Source of the DNA: Sulfurovum sp.
GTDB taxonomy: Bacteria > Campylobacterota > Campylobacteria > Campylobacterales > Sulfurovaceae
Direction: 5' to 3'
Assembly (NCBI GenBank): GCA_026984165.1
Contig: JALSSQ010000142.1
Location: 1-13,832, forward strand
Length of the DNA: 13,832 nt
The notes beneath the pieces are model-generated. The model was not told the DNA's origin and searched no databases. It worked only from the letters and a program-made list of their open reading frames with translations. Every line of letters begins with the position of its first letter. Position 1 is the first letter of the stretch. Shown here piece after piece: positions 1 through 7,166 of this stretch. The position numbers and the translations under genes are program-made.

Positions 1-748
1 CTGATGTCTTACCCTCATACTTAGCCTGTAAAGTCGTTGTTCCCTCTTTAAGTGCTTTTACTATGCCATTGGCTACAGAAACTATACTAGCATCTCCTAT
101 AACCCACTCTGCATCATTACTTATGTCTAATGTAGTATTATCATCATAATTTGCAGTGACACTAAGTGTCGTCTCATTGCCCTCATTCAGTTCTATATTT
201 GTTTCACTTAAAACAATTTTTACTACTTTAGGACTACTATCTTCTACAGTAAAGGTGTATTTAATCTTTTTTGTTTTGATGGTATCACCATTACTTCCAC
301 ATATTTTTTTACAAAGTGGACAATCAGCAGGATTGTCATAAAAGAGAGAACACAGCCAATAAATAAACTTTTGGAAACCATTTTTAGGTTCATGCTGAGC
401 ATTGTCATTACTTTTTTCTTTTTGAAGCTTTACTTTTTTGACTTTTACTCTGCACACACCCTCTTCTAGCGGTTCATTTGGAGTAAAACGTAAAGTGTCG
501 TCACCTACAAGTATAGTAGCACCTTGTACCTTTTTGTTATTGTGTTTTAAAACAATGGTATGCTTTTTAACTGATTTTGCTTTTATAGGTAAATCAAACT
601 TAACCTCTACAGCAACATCTGGTGATACCCCTGACTCTGAAGCACTAGGAGACACAGATACCAAATGACTTTGCTCAATCCCATTTCCTGCATAAAGCCC
701 TATAGACAAACCTAAAAACACGACTATTTTCATAATAATTTTAAACAT
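1..748 (-). CDS. Secreted Ig-like (Big_5 + Big_2) protein, 3' end outside window
   Basis: This open frame of 249 codons continues past the left edge without a stop. The start at 748 is preceded by AAGGGA about six bases upstream; an in-frame ATG at 733 is the alternative. Residues 1-20 look like a signal peptide (a lysine, then a hydrophobic run ending LYA before GNG), so the product is probably exported. Residues about 30-100 and 160-170 match a Big_5/SbsA-type Ig-like fold (SPSASESGVSPDV, FTPNEPLEEG, final strand YTFTVED). Between its last strands sits an insert of about 50 residues with cysteines at 133, 143, 146 and 150. Residues 173-249 look like a Big_2 (BID_2) domain. Such domains usually sit in adhesins or envelope proteins; the specific function is unknown. 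The gene has its own promoter and follows the ribosomal operon terminator on the same strand. Confidence 0.85.
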   Translation of the reverse strand, partial: MFKIIMKIVVFLGLSIGLYAGNGIEQSHLVSVSPSASESGVSPDVAVEVKFDLPIKAKSVKKHTIVLKHNNKKVQGATILVGDDTLRFTPNEPLEEGVCRVKVKKVKLQKEKSNDNAQHEPKNGFQKFIYWLCSLFYDNPADCPLCKKICGSNGDTIKTKKIKYTFTVEDSSPKVVKIVLSETNIELNEGNETTLSVTANYDDNTTLDISNDAEWVIGDASIVSVANGIVKALKEGTTTLQAKYEGKTS

Positions 749-780
749 TACAATTCCCTTAATTTTTATTGTATGGGATT

Positions 781-811
781 ATTGTAGCATAAAAGTGTTG
801 GGGGGGGGCAA
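781..811 (-). promoter_or_regulatory. Promoter of the Ig-like gene with poly-C tract in the spacer
   Basis: On the minus strand an extended -10 box TGCTACAAT lies at 789-781. Upstream are 13 bases of other sequence (787-799), then nine consecutive C (plus-strand G at 800-808), then TTG (811-809). If TTGCCC (811-806) serves as the -35 box, the spacer is 19 bp, and loss of two C would make it 17 bp. The predicted transcript start is near 774. The -10 call is good; use of the -35 is uncertain because many Campylobacterota promoters lack one. Confidence 0.6.
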
Positions 812-843
812 GTTAAAATTGGAGAAATTTTGGAAAAGTTAGT

Positions 844-880
844 AAAAAAGCGTTCACATTTTCTTTAAAATAATGAACGC
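844..880 (-). terminator. Rho-independent terminator after infA
   Basis: On the minus strand the arms GCGTTCA (880-874) and TGAACGC (856-850) enclose further ATTTT/AAAAT pairing, and six T follow at 849-844. The hairpin begins eight bases after the infA stop. This is a standard intrinsic terminator and ends the ribosomal operon before the Ig-like gene. Confidence 0.88.
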
Positions 881-887
881 CAAACTA

Positions 888-1106
888 CTATTTGTATCTA
901 AAAGTGATACGCCCTTTATCAAGACTGTATGGAGTAAGCTCCACTTTCACAGTGTCCCCTGGAAGGATTTTGATGTAGTGCATACGCATTTTACCTGCGA
1001 TGTGACAAAGCACAATATGTCCATTATCAAGCTCTACTCTAAAGGTTGCATTAGGTAATGCTTCTACGACCTTACCATCTATCTCAATTACATCATCTTT
1101 AGCCAT
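888..1106 (-). CDS. infA: Translation initiation factor IF-1
   Basis: A 72-residue protein of the usual IF-1 length made of a single S1-type OB fold. It carries the family signatures VVEALPNATFRVELDNGH and GDTVKVELTPY, and ends with the basic KGRITFRYK. IF-1 binds the A site of the 30S subunit and assists IF-2 and IF-3 during initiation. AAGGA lies seven bases before the ATG. It is the last gene of the operon, 60 bases after map; that gap holds TATAAA-like sequence (about 1115-1135) that could be a weak internal promoter, which I cannot confirm. A strong terminator follows at once. Confidence 0.97.
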   Translation of the reverse strand: MAKDDVIEIDGKVVEALPNATFRVELDNGHIVLCHIAGKMRMHYIKILPGDTVKVELTPYSLDKGRITFRYK

Positions 1107-1166
1107 GTACTATTCCTTTATACATTTTATACTTTATAGTTCACTTTTGTGGTTAAATCGTGAAAC

Positions 1167-1922
1167 TTATGCTTCAGTCAAAATAACAGCTCGTCCATCT
1201 ACTACAGCCACTTGATGCTCATAGTGTGCTGTTCTTAAGCGATCTTCACTTATCACTGACCACTTATCTTCAAGTAGTACAGGTTGCCCACTTTTTTGGC
1301 ATACCATAGGTTCCAAACAAAAGACCATACCATTTTTAATTTTGGGTCCCTGATTGGGTTTACCCTCAAGATAGTTAGGAATGTTGGGTTCATCATGTGG
1401 TTTTGTGCCAATACCATGACCACAATAGTCACGTAAAGGTACATAGCCTGCTTCAGTGATGTAGTCTTCAAGAAGTTTGGTTAACTCTTTAAAACGCATA
1501 CCCTCTCTAATGTTTTCTATCGCATAAGAGAGTGCACCTTTAGAACAGTCAATCAATGCTTGATCCGCATCAGAGATTTTTCCCACAGCCATCGTAATCG
1601 CTGCATCACCAAAATAACCATCTAGTTTTGTACCGATATCTAAACCCAATACGTCACCCTCTTGAATCACAGTATCATCTGGTACACCATGAATACATAC
1701 TTCGTTAAGAGATGTACACACAGAACCAGTAAAGCCATACAAACCTTTAAAAGAAGGTACAGCCCCCTGCTCTCGTATATAGGCTTCACCTAAAGCATCA
1801 ATTTCAGAAAGTGTCATACCTGGTTTCACAAGATTTTGGAGATATTGAAGTGTCTTAGCTACAATCTCGCCAGCTGCAGAGAGCTTAGCGATTTCGTTTG
1901 GTTTTCTAAGTGCAATAGCCAT
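1167..1922 (-). CDS. map: Type I methionine aminopeptidase
   Basis: A 251-residue cytosolic metalloprotease that removes the initiator methionine from nascent proteins. It is short enough to be a type Ia enzyme without an N-terminal extension. The pita-bread fold residues are all present: His78 (CIHGVP), metal ligands Asp95 (GLDIG), Asp106 (GDAA), His169 (CGHGIG), Glu204 (LEPM) and Glu235 (YEHQ), plus His176 (KPHDEP). The ATG overlaps the secY stop in a TAATG junction, so translation is probably coupled. The secY-map-infA order is the common bacterial arrangement downstream of rplO. Confidence 0.97.
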   Translation of the reverse strand: MAIALRKPNEIAKLSAAGEIVAKTLQYLQNLVKPGMTLSEIDALGEAYIREQGAVPSFKGLYGFTGSVCTSLNEVCIHGVPDDTVIQEGDVLGLDIGTKLDGYFGDAAITMAVGKISDADQALIDCSKGALSYAIENIREGMRFKELTKLLEDYITEAGYVPLRDYCGHGIGTKPHDEPNIPNYLEGKPNQGPKIKNGMVFCLEPMVCQKSGQPVLLEDKWSVISEDRLRTAHYEHQVAVVDGRAVILTEA

Positions 1923-3184
1923 TATAGACCTACGTTACCTAAGGTATCGTATTGGTTCATGGTTCTTTGCGCTTCTATTTTTCTCATCGTATCAAGGGCA
2001 ACTTGCACAACAATAAGTACAGAAACCCCACCAAAATAGAATGCTGCACCCATACCAGAGATAATGGCAAATGGTACAGTAGAAATAATAGCTAAGTATA
2101 TAGCACCTGAACCCGTCAATCTACTTGCTACTTCGTTCAAAAATTCTTTAGTGTGTTCACCTGGACGTACACCTGGGATGAATCCACCTTGTCTTTTTAG
2201 ATTATCTGCAATATCTTTTGCATTAAATGCAATAGATGCATAAAAAAATGCAAAGAACATCACAAGAATAAACGTAGTAACATTAAAAGCCAAGCTGCCT
2301 GGTGCCAAAAAGTCTGCAATCGCTGTAGCATATTTATTGCTACTAGACTGTAGCATAGTAAGAGGGAACATCAAAATGGCTGATGCAAAGATGGGAGGAA
2401 TTACACCTGAAAGGTTTACTTTGACAGGAATATAATTCATGACTCTTTTTGTTTGGTTTTGCATAATTGTTTTTCTTGAATAAGAGATAGGTACCCGTCT
2501 CTCTCCAAGTTCAACATAAATAATAGCCAAAATAGTAATAAGCATAATAGCCAAAATAGCCAAAACAACTAAAAAGTTCATCTCACCAGCATTGACGGCT
2601 CGAATTGTATTGGCAATACCTGATGGCAAGCCAGAAACAATACCTGCAAAGATGATAAGTGAGATACCATTCCCAATACCTTTTTGCGTAATCTGTTCAC
2701 CTATCCACATCAGTAGCATCGTACCTGTTAACATAGAAAATGTTGTCAGTATGGTAAAGTGTAGAGGATCAATCATCACGGCACTTGCTCCTGAACGTCC
2801 AGTCATACTTTGCAATCCAAGCGAAACCCCAATGGCCTGTACTACAGTAATAAAAATAGTAAAATAGCGAATAATTTGCATATATTTTTGCATACCATCA
2901 CGCTCTTTTTTCATTTGACCAAGTGCGGGGAATGTCGCTGAGAGAAGTTCCATGATAATTGATGCTGTAATATAAGGCATAATACCCAATGAGATAATAC
3001 TTAGTCGTGATACTGCACCACCACTAAACATATTGAGCATACCAAGCCCGTTGCCTGAGTTGTCATCAAAAAATTCTTTAATGACACCCAAGTCAATACC
3101 AGGGGTTGGTATATAAGCTAAAATGCGGTACGCAAAGAGGAATCCTAATGTAATCAGAATTTTTTGAGTGAGTGCGTTACTCAT
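1922..3184 (-). CDS. secY: Preprotein translocase channel subunit SecY
   Basis: A 420-residue inner-membrane protein with about ten hydrophobic segments, the usual SecY length. It forms the SecYEG channel, through which unfolded proteins pass with SecA or from the ribosome. Recognisable parts are PYITASIIMELL (70-81), GNGISLIIFAGI (171-182), the cytosolic ribosome/SecA-binding loop GERRVPISYSRK (227-238) and the second loop FIPGVRPGEHT (335-345). The ATG is two bases after the rplO stop, and its own stop overlaps the map start. The SRP RNA gene lies further right in the same window. Confidence 0.98.
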   Translation of the reverse strand: MSNALTQKILITLGFLFAYRILAYIPTPGIDLGVIKEFFDDNSGNGLGMLNMFSGGAVSRLSIISLGIMPYITASIIMELLSATFPALGQMKKERDGMQKYMQIIRYFTIFITVVQAIGVSLGLQSMTGRSGASAVMIDPLHFTILTTFSMLTGTMLLMWIGEQITQKGIGNGISLIIFAGIVSGLPSGIANTIRAVNAGEMNFLVVLAILAIMLITILAIIYVELGERRVPISYSRKTIMQNQTKRVMNYIPVKVNLSGVIPPIFASAILMFPLTMLQSSSNKYATAIADFLAPGSLAFNVTTFILVMFFAFFYASIAFNAKDIADNLKRQGGFIPGVRPGEHTKEFLNEVASRLTGSGAIYLAIISTVPFAIISGMGAAFYFGGVSVLIVVQVALDTMRKIEAQRTMNQYDTLGNVGL

Positions 3185-3186
3185 AA

Positions 3187-3585
3187 TTATTTTCCGCTTG
3201 TCGTAATAGCTTCGTCTTTGATTTTAGCTGCAAGATCTTTTGCGCTAGCACCAATTAACTTCACTTTTGTTACAGTCTTACCAAGTTTGTGAACAGACTT
3301 GATTGACTCAAGAGTAATCTCAGACAATTCTGCAACTGCTTTGATTTTTTCTACATTGATGACATAAGGTTTAACCATTTTAGAGGTGAAACCTATTTTA
3401 GGCAATCGTTTTTGAAGTGGCATTTGCCCTCCTTCAAAACCTCTTTTTCTTTTATAACCAGATCGTGCTTTTTGACCTTTGTTCCCACGTCCAGCTGTTT
3501 TACCTGTTCCTGAACCTTGCCCACGCCCAACTCTTTTTCTATTTTTGGTTGAACCTGGAGCTGGTTGTAAATTATGTAAACCCAT
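3187..3585 (-). CDS. rplO: 50S ribosomal protein L15
   Basis: A 132-residue protein starting MGLHNLQPAPGS, followed by the glycine- and lysine-rich 23S rRNA-binding tail typical of L15 (GRGQGSGTGKTAGRGNKG, from residue 21). The motif GFEGGQMPLQKRLPKIGF follows at about residue 49. The C-terminal globular part is of normal size. It directly follows rpsE with a nine-base gap; the rpmD (L30) gene found between these two in many bacteria is missing. Confidence 0.97.
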   Translation of the reverse strand: MGLHNLQPAPGSTKNRKRVGRGQGSGTGKTAGRGNKGQKARSGYKRKRGFEGGQMPLQKRLPKIGFTSKMVKPYVINVEKIKAVAELSEITLESIKSVHKLGKTVTKVKLIGASAKDLAAKIKDEAITTSGK

Positions 3586-3594
3586 AACTACCCC

Positions 3595-4053
3595 TTACGC
3601 TTTAATTCTAGTAAGGGCTTGAATCGTTGCTCTTACTAGGTTGTTTGGATTGTTAGAACCGATTGATTTGCTAAGTACATCTTGAATACCTGCAAGCTCA
3701 AGTACTGGTCTAGCAGCACCACCAGCAATAACACCTGTACCCTCAGACGCAGGTCTAAGTACGATACGGCTAGCATTAAACTTATGCTCAATGTCATGTG
3801 CTATTGTTGTGCCTTTGATGTTGACTTTCACAAGATTCTTGTGTGCATCATCTACCGCTTTTTTAATCGCATCTGGTACCTCTTTGGCTTTACCAAATCC
3901 ATATCCAACTGTACCTTTTTTGTCACCAATGACGACAAGTGCAGTAAATCTAAATCTTCTACCACCCTTTACAACTTTGGTAACACGACCGATATTCACA
4001 ATTACTTCTTCGAATTCTTTTTCGATTTCTTCATTTTGATTATTATTCATCAT
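3595..4053 (-). CDS. rpsE: 30S ribosomal protein S5
   Basis: A 152-residue protein. The N-terminal double-stranded-RNA-binding fold has GGRRFRFTALVVIGD at 30-44 and GYGFGKAKEVPDAIKKA at 51-67; the C-terminal fold has ASEGTGVIAGGAARPVLELAG at about 102-122. S5 contacts 16S rRNA near the decoding site and helps keep translation accurate. Two ATG codons are adjacent (4053 and 4050). AAGGA lies 3 bases before the first and 6 before the second, so the true start could be the second. The ribosome-binding site overlaps the rplR stop. Confidence 0.97.
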   Translation of the reverse strand: MMNNNQNEEIEKEFEEVIVNIGRVTKVVKGGRRFRFTALVVIGDKKGTVGYGFGKAKEVPDAIKKAVDDAHKNLVKVNIKGTTIAHDIEHKFNASRIVLRPASEGTGVIAGGAARPVLELAGIQDVLSKSIGSNNPNNLVRATIQALTRIKA

Positions 4054-4059
4054 GCTTCC

Positions 4060-4416
4060 TTAAAACTTAATACCGGCTTCTCTAAGCGCATCTGCAAACG
4101 CTGCAACAACACCATGGTATAAGTAACCATTTCTGTCGAAAACAACATTTTCAATGTTTTTAGAAGCAAGAGTTTTAGCCATTTCCTGCGCAACTTTTTT
4201 CACATCTTCTTGGTTTGATTTTAAACCAAGTTTTCTACCATCTACAGCTGCAAGTGTCATGCCTTCATTATCATTAATCGCTTGAGCGTAGAAGTACTTG
4301 TTTGATTTATACACAGACAATCTTGGTAGATCAGCTGTCCCAAATATTTTACCTCTTACCCTAGCTTTTCTTTGAGCACGAAGTTTATTTTTTCTTTTTT
4401 GAATACTTTTTAACAT
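4060..4416 (-). CDS. rplR: 50S ribosomal protein L18
   Basis: A 118-residue protein of normal length. It has a basic N-terminal arm (KRKNKLRAQRKARVRGKI), the core LPRLSVYKSNKYFYAQAIND, and the conserved end FDRNGYLYHGVVAAFADALREAG. L18 binds 5S rRNA with L5 (rplE, same operon) and L25 to form the central protuberance of the 50S subunit. AAGGGG stands about seven bases before the ATG, in the gap after rplF. Confidence 0.97.
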   Translation of the reverse strand: MLKSIQKRKNKLRAQRKARVRGKIFGTADLPRLSVYKSNKYFYAQAINDNEGMTLAAVDGRKLGLKSNQEDVKKVAQEMAKTLASKNIENVVFDRNGYLYHGVVAAFADALREAGIKF

Positions 4417-4427
4417 ACTATCGCCCC

Positions 4428-4964
4428 TTACTTACCAGCTGCTTTACCAGCTTTTCTGATGATCACTTCATCTGTATATTTCACACCTTTTCCTTTATAA
4501 GGCTCAGGTGGTCTAAATGCTCTAATTTCAGCTGCAGCTTGACCTACTGCTTGTTTATCTGTTCCACTAATAGTAATAATGTTTTTCTCAACTTTTATTT
4601 CAAGTCCTTCAGGAATATCATAATTAATATCATGAGAATGTCCAAGCTGTAAATTCAACACTTTACCTTGAACTGCTGCTCTATATCCAACACCATTGAT
4701 TTCCAAAGACTTGCTATATCCTTTGTCCAACCCAATAATAATATTATTGAAAAGTGCTCTATATGTTCCCCAAAATGCTGCATCTTGCTTCTCGTCACCT
4801 ACTCTTGTAAACGTAACTTCAGAACCATCAATAGCAACTTCGACTCTACCATATGTTTCAAGTCTTTTTTCAAGATTGCCTTTCTTAGCCACAAGACATG
4901 TACCGTCTAGTGATACATCAATACCACTAGCTACTGTAACTGGTCTTTTTCCTACTCTTGACAT
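4428..4964 (-). CDS. rplF: 50S ribosomal protein L6
   Basis: A 178-residue protein with the duplicated L6 fold. It opens MSRVGKRPV, has NGVGYRAAVQGKVLNLQLGHSH in the second repeat, and ends with the family signature RPPEPYKGKGVKY at 151-163. L6 sits near the sarcin-ricin loop and the factor-binding site of the 50S subunit. The rpsH stop lies nine bases upstream and rplR follows after eleven bases. Nothing unusual was seen. Confidence 0.97.
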   Translation of the reverse strand: MSRVGKRPVTVASGIDVSLDGTCLVAKKGNLEKRLETYGRVEVAIDGSEVTFTRVGDEKQDAAFWGTYRALFNNIIIGLDKGYSKSLEINGVGYRAAVQGKVLNLQLGHSHDINYDIPEGLEIKVEKNIITISGTDKQAVGQAAAEIRAFRPPEPYKGKGVKYTDEVIIRKAGKAAGK

Positions 4965-4973
4965 CTTATCTCC

Positions 4974-5369
4974 TTACCAAATACTACAGATTACTTCGCC
5001 ACCGATGCCACGTTTAAACGCTTCATCATTAGCAATCACACCTTGAGAAGTAGAAACTACCAAAGTACCGTAACCATTTTTAAATGTTCTAATTTCATCT
5101 TTCCCTTGGTGTACACGACGCCCTGGTTTAGAAATCTTTTTAATCTCATTAATCACGCTTTTTTCATTCTCATCATATTTAAGAACTACTTTAATCGTTT
5201 TCTTGTTTCCATCTTCTTTCACTTTGTACGATTCTAAGTAGCCTTTTTCTACAAAAATAGCTACTATTGATTCAATCATATTAGAGTGAAGAAGTGTTGT
5301 AACCTCTAATCTTCTTTGCGCAGCATTTCTTATACGAGTAAGAGAATCTGCAATTATATCTGTCATCAT
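4974..5369 (-). CDS. rpsH: 30S ribosomal protein S8
   Basis: A 131-residue protein of the standard length, with the N-terminal TDIIADSLTRIRNA, KPGRRV at 81-86, the signature STSQGVI at 106-112, and the C-terminal GGEVICSIW. S8 is a primary 16S rRNA-binding protein; in Escherichia coli it also represses the spc operon by binding its mRNA near rplE. I did not identify an equivalent site here. Two ATG codons stand in tandem (5369, 5366), and AAGGAG lies nine bases before the first, which is the chosen start. Confidence 0.97.
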   Translation of the reverse strand: MMTDIIADSLTRIRNAAQRRLEVTTLLHSNMIESIVAIFVEKGYLESYKVKEDGNKKTIKVVLKYDENEKSVINEIKKISKPGRRVHQGKDEIRTFKNGYGTLVVSTSQGVIANDEAFKRGIGGEVICSIW

Positions 5370-5382
5370 CTTGTTCTTCTCC

Positions 5383-5568
5383 TTACCAGCTAGCTTTGCG
5401 CATACCAGGGATAAGTCCCTCGTTTGCCATTTTTCTTAAACACACACGACAAAGTCCAAAATCTCTATATACTGAGTGAGGTCTGCCACAAATATTACAT
5501 CTTGTATATGCCTGAGAAGAGAACTTTGGTGCTCTCTTCTGCTTTGCTATCATTGATTTCTTAGCCAT
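5383..5568 (-). CDS. rpsZ: 30S ribosomal protein S14, zinc-binding type
   Basis: A 61-residue protein of the short S14 type (also called rpsN type Z). Two CxxC pairs, Cys24/Cys27 and Cys40/Cys43, can hold one zinc ion. The end RKMANEGLIPGMRKASW is typical. S14 assembles late into the head of the 30S subunit. The start overlaps the rplE stop in a TAATG junction. A zinc-free S14 paralogue, if there is one, is not in this window. Confidence 0.97.
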   Translation of the reverse strand: MAKKSMIAKQKRAPKFSSQAYTRCNICGRPHSVYRDFGLCRVCLRKMANEGLIPGMRKASW

Positions 5569-6113
5569 TAGTTTCTCCCTTTAGCAAAAGGCATTCCAAG
5601 CTTTTCTAAAAGCGCGAATCCCTCTTTATCAGATTCAGTACTTGTCACAATAACAATGTTCATACCGTGTGTTTTCATGATATTATCAAATTCTACCTCT
5701 GGAAACATCAACTGCTCTTGAAGACCAAAATTGTAATTACCGCGTCCATCAAAACCTTTACGAGGAAGTCCTCTAAAATCTTTTACTCTCGGAAGAGCAA
5801 TAGAGACAAGTTTGTCAAAAAAGGTGTACATATTGTCACCTCTAAGTGTTACTCTAATTCCTGATGGGGCACCTTCTCTTGCTTTAAAACCAGCGACTGA
5901 TTTTTTAGCATTGACAACCACTGCTTTTTGACCAGCGATAAGTGAAATAGTATCTACCATATTTGCAATAAGTTTGGAATCTTTTCCCTCTTCACCTGCA
6001 CCTACAGAGATAACAATTTTCTCAAGCTTCGGAGTCTGCATCGGATTGGTAATCCCGCACTCTTCACGAAGGGCAGGAACGATGTCATTGTACTTTTGCT
6101 TCATTCTACTCAT
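5568..6113 (-). CDS. rplE: 50S ribosomal protein L5
   Basis: A 181-residue protein. It shows the N-terminal KLEKIVISVGAGE (29-41), the central AKKSVAGFKAREGAPSGIRVTLRGD and the later LPRVKDFRGLPRKGFDGRGNYNFG. L5 binds 5S rRNA with L18 and contacts the P-site tRNA. The rplX stop is four bases upstream, and its own stop overlaps the rpsZ start. Length and motifs are normal. Confidence 0.97.
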   Translation of the reverse strand: MSRMKQKYNDIVPALREECGITNPMQTPKLEKIVISVGAGEEGKDSKLIANMVDTISLIAGQKAVVVNAKKSVAGFKAREGAPSGIRVTLRGDNMYTFFDKLVSIALPRVKDFRGLPRKGFDGRGNYNFGLQEQLMFPEVEFDNIMKTHGMNIVIVTSTESDKEGFALLEKLGMPFAKGRN

Positions 6114-6117
6114 AAGA

Positions 6118-6351
6118 TTATGCCTCTACTTTTTTTACATTTGAGATGTGGATTGGCATTTCAACATTTGCAAATCCACCCTCTTTGTTTTGTTCACTTG
6201 GCTTAACAGCTTTTTTCGCCATTTTACAACCAGCAACAATAACTGCTTCTTTTTTAGTAAGTACCTGAAGAACTTCCCCAGTTCTACCTTTGTCATCACC
6301 GGCGATAACCATAACAGTATCACCTTTTTTGATTTTAAATGTTTTTGCCAT
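6118..6351 (-). CDS. rplX: 50S ribosomal protein L24
   Basis: A 77-residue protein starting MAKTFKIKKGD, with a KOW motif (KKGDTVMVIAGDDKGRTGEVLQV across residues 8-30). It ends in MPIHISNVKKVEA, as expected for L24, an early 50S assembly protein. An in-frame ATG two codons upstream (6357) exists, but the GGAGG inside the end of rplN is one base from it and seven bases from the ATG at 6351. The latter also forms a TAATG overlap with the rplN stop and gives the usual L24 N-terminus, so I use it. Confidence 0.95.
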   Translation of the reverse strand: MAKTFKIKKGDTVMVIAGDDKGRTGEVLQVLTKKEAVIVAGCKMAKKAVKPSEQNKEGGFANVEMPIHISNVKKVEA

Positions 6352-6719
6352 TACCATACCTCCGGTGCAAGTGATACAATTTTCATGAATCCTGCATATC
6401 TGGTTTCACGACTTACAGGGCCAAAAATACGTGTACCTATTGGCTCTTTTTTGTCGTCAATAATTACGGCTGCATTATCATCAAATCGAATCAATGAACC
6501 ATTTTCTCTTTGAATCTCTTTTTTTGTTCTTACAACAACCGCTTTAACGACTTTACCTTTTTTTACTTTTCCTGTAGGAAGAGCCTTCTTTACAGAAGCC
6601 ACAATAATGTCACCAACAGATGCATATCTTCTTTTAGAGCCGCCAAGAACTTTGATACACATAATCTCTTTAGCTCCAGAGTTGTCTGCTACATTTAATC
6701 TAGTAAAACCTTGGATCAT
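6351..6719 (-). CDS. rplN: 50S ribosomal protein L14
   Basis: A 122-residue protein, exactly the usual L14 length. It begins MIQGFTRLNVADNSGAKE, has CIKVLGGSKRRYASVGDIIVASVK, and ends with RYAGFMKIVSLAPEVW. L14 lies at the subunit interface and forms bridge B8 together with L19. Both ends are TAATG overlaps, with rpsQ upstream and rplX downstream, and its last codons carry the ribosome-binding site for rplX. Confidence 0.97.
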   Translation of the reverse strand: MIQGFTRLNVADNSGAKEIMCIKVLGGSKRRYASVGDIIVASVKKALPTGKVKKGKVVKAVVVRTKKEIQRENGSLIRFDDNAAVIIDDKKEPIGTRIFGPVSRETRYAGFMKIVSLAPEVW

Positions 6720-6967
6720 TACACTTCTCCTCTTTTTACTATTTCAAGAAGTCTAAAACTCTTTGTTTTTGAAAGTGGTCTGCATTCGATTGCAGATACT
6801 GTATCACCAACATTAATATCGTTTTTCTCATCATGGATAAGATATTTTTTAAATCTTTTTACAGTCTTGTGATATCTTGGGTGAAGTACTCTTCTTTCAA
6901 CCAAAACAGTAGCAGTTTTGTCTCCAGCCTTCTTAATCACAACACCTTGTATTTGTCTTTTTGGCAT
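6719..6967 (-). CDS. rpsQ: 30S ribosomal protein S17
   Basis: An 82-residue OB-fold protein of standard length. It begins MPKRQIQGVVIKKAGDKTATVLVERR, and has the signature HPRYHKTVKRFKKYLIHDE and then GDTVSAIECRPLSKTKSFRLLEIV. S17 is an early-binding 16S rRNA protein needed for 30S assembly. The gap to rpmC upstream is ten bases, and the stop overlaps the rplN start. Confidence 0.97.
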   Translation of the reverse strand: MPKRQIQGVVIKKAGDKTATVLVERRVLHPRYHKTVKRFKKYLIHDEKNDINVGDTVSAIECRPLSKTKSFRLLEIVKRGEV

Positions 6968-6977
6968 AAATAACCCC

Positions 6978-7166
6978 TTACTTCGTAGCAGCTGTAATAG
7001 CTGTTTGAATTCTAGCGATATCTTTTTTCGCTACTCTTAACTCAGAAGTGTTTGTTAATTGCATCGTCTTTTGCTTTGCTTTTAATGTAAACAGTTCAAG
7101 TTTTTTCTCTTTAAGCATCGCTGTCAAATCAGCAAGGCTTTTATCTTTTAAATCAATATATTTCAT
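6978..7166 (-). CDS. rpmC: 50S ribosomal protein L29
   Basis: A 62-residue, mostly helical protein, MKYIDLKDKSLADLTAML and onward. L29 lies at the exit of the peptide tunnel and helps dock trigger factor and SRP. The frame is open upstream to 7220, but the residues added there do not look like L29. AAAGGA stands five bases before the ATG at 7166, so that start is chosen. The gene overlaps the end of rplP by 14 bases, the longest overlap in the operon. Confidence 0.95.
   Translation of the reverse strand: MKYIDLKDKSLADLTAMLKEKKLELFTLKAKQKTMQLTNTSELRVAKKDIARIQTAITAATK

Noticed and set aside
1107..1166. Promoter in the map-infA gap (TATAAA-like boxes)
   Set aside because: The boxes sit in a very AT-rich gap, have no matching -35, and would leave only a very short leader, so it is mentioned only under infA.
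3682..4122. 146-codon frame antisense to rpsE
   Set aside because: It is rich in Cys, Asn, Thr and Phe from reading a real gene backwards, and S5 is unmistakable on the other strand.
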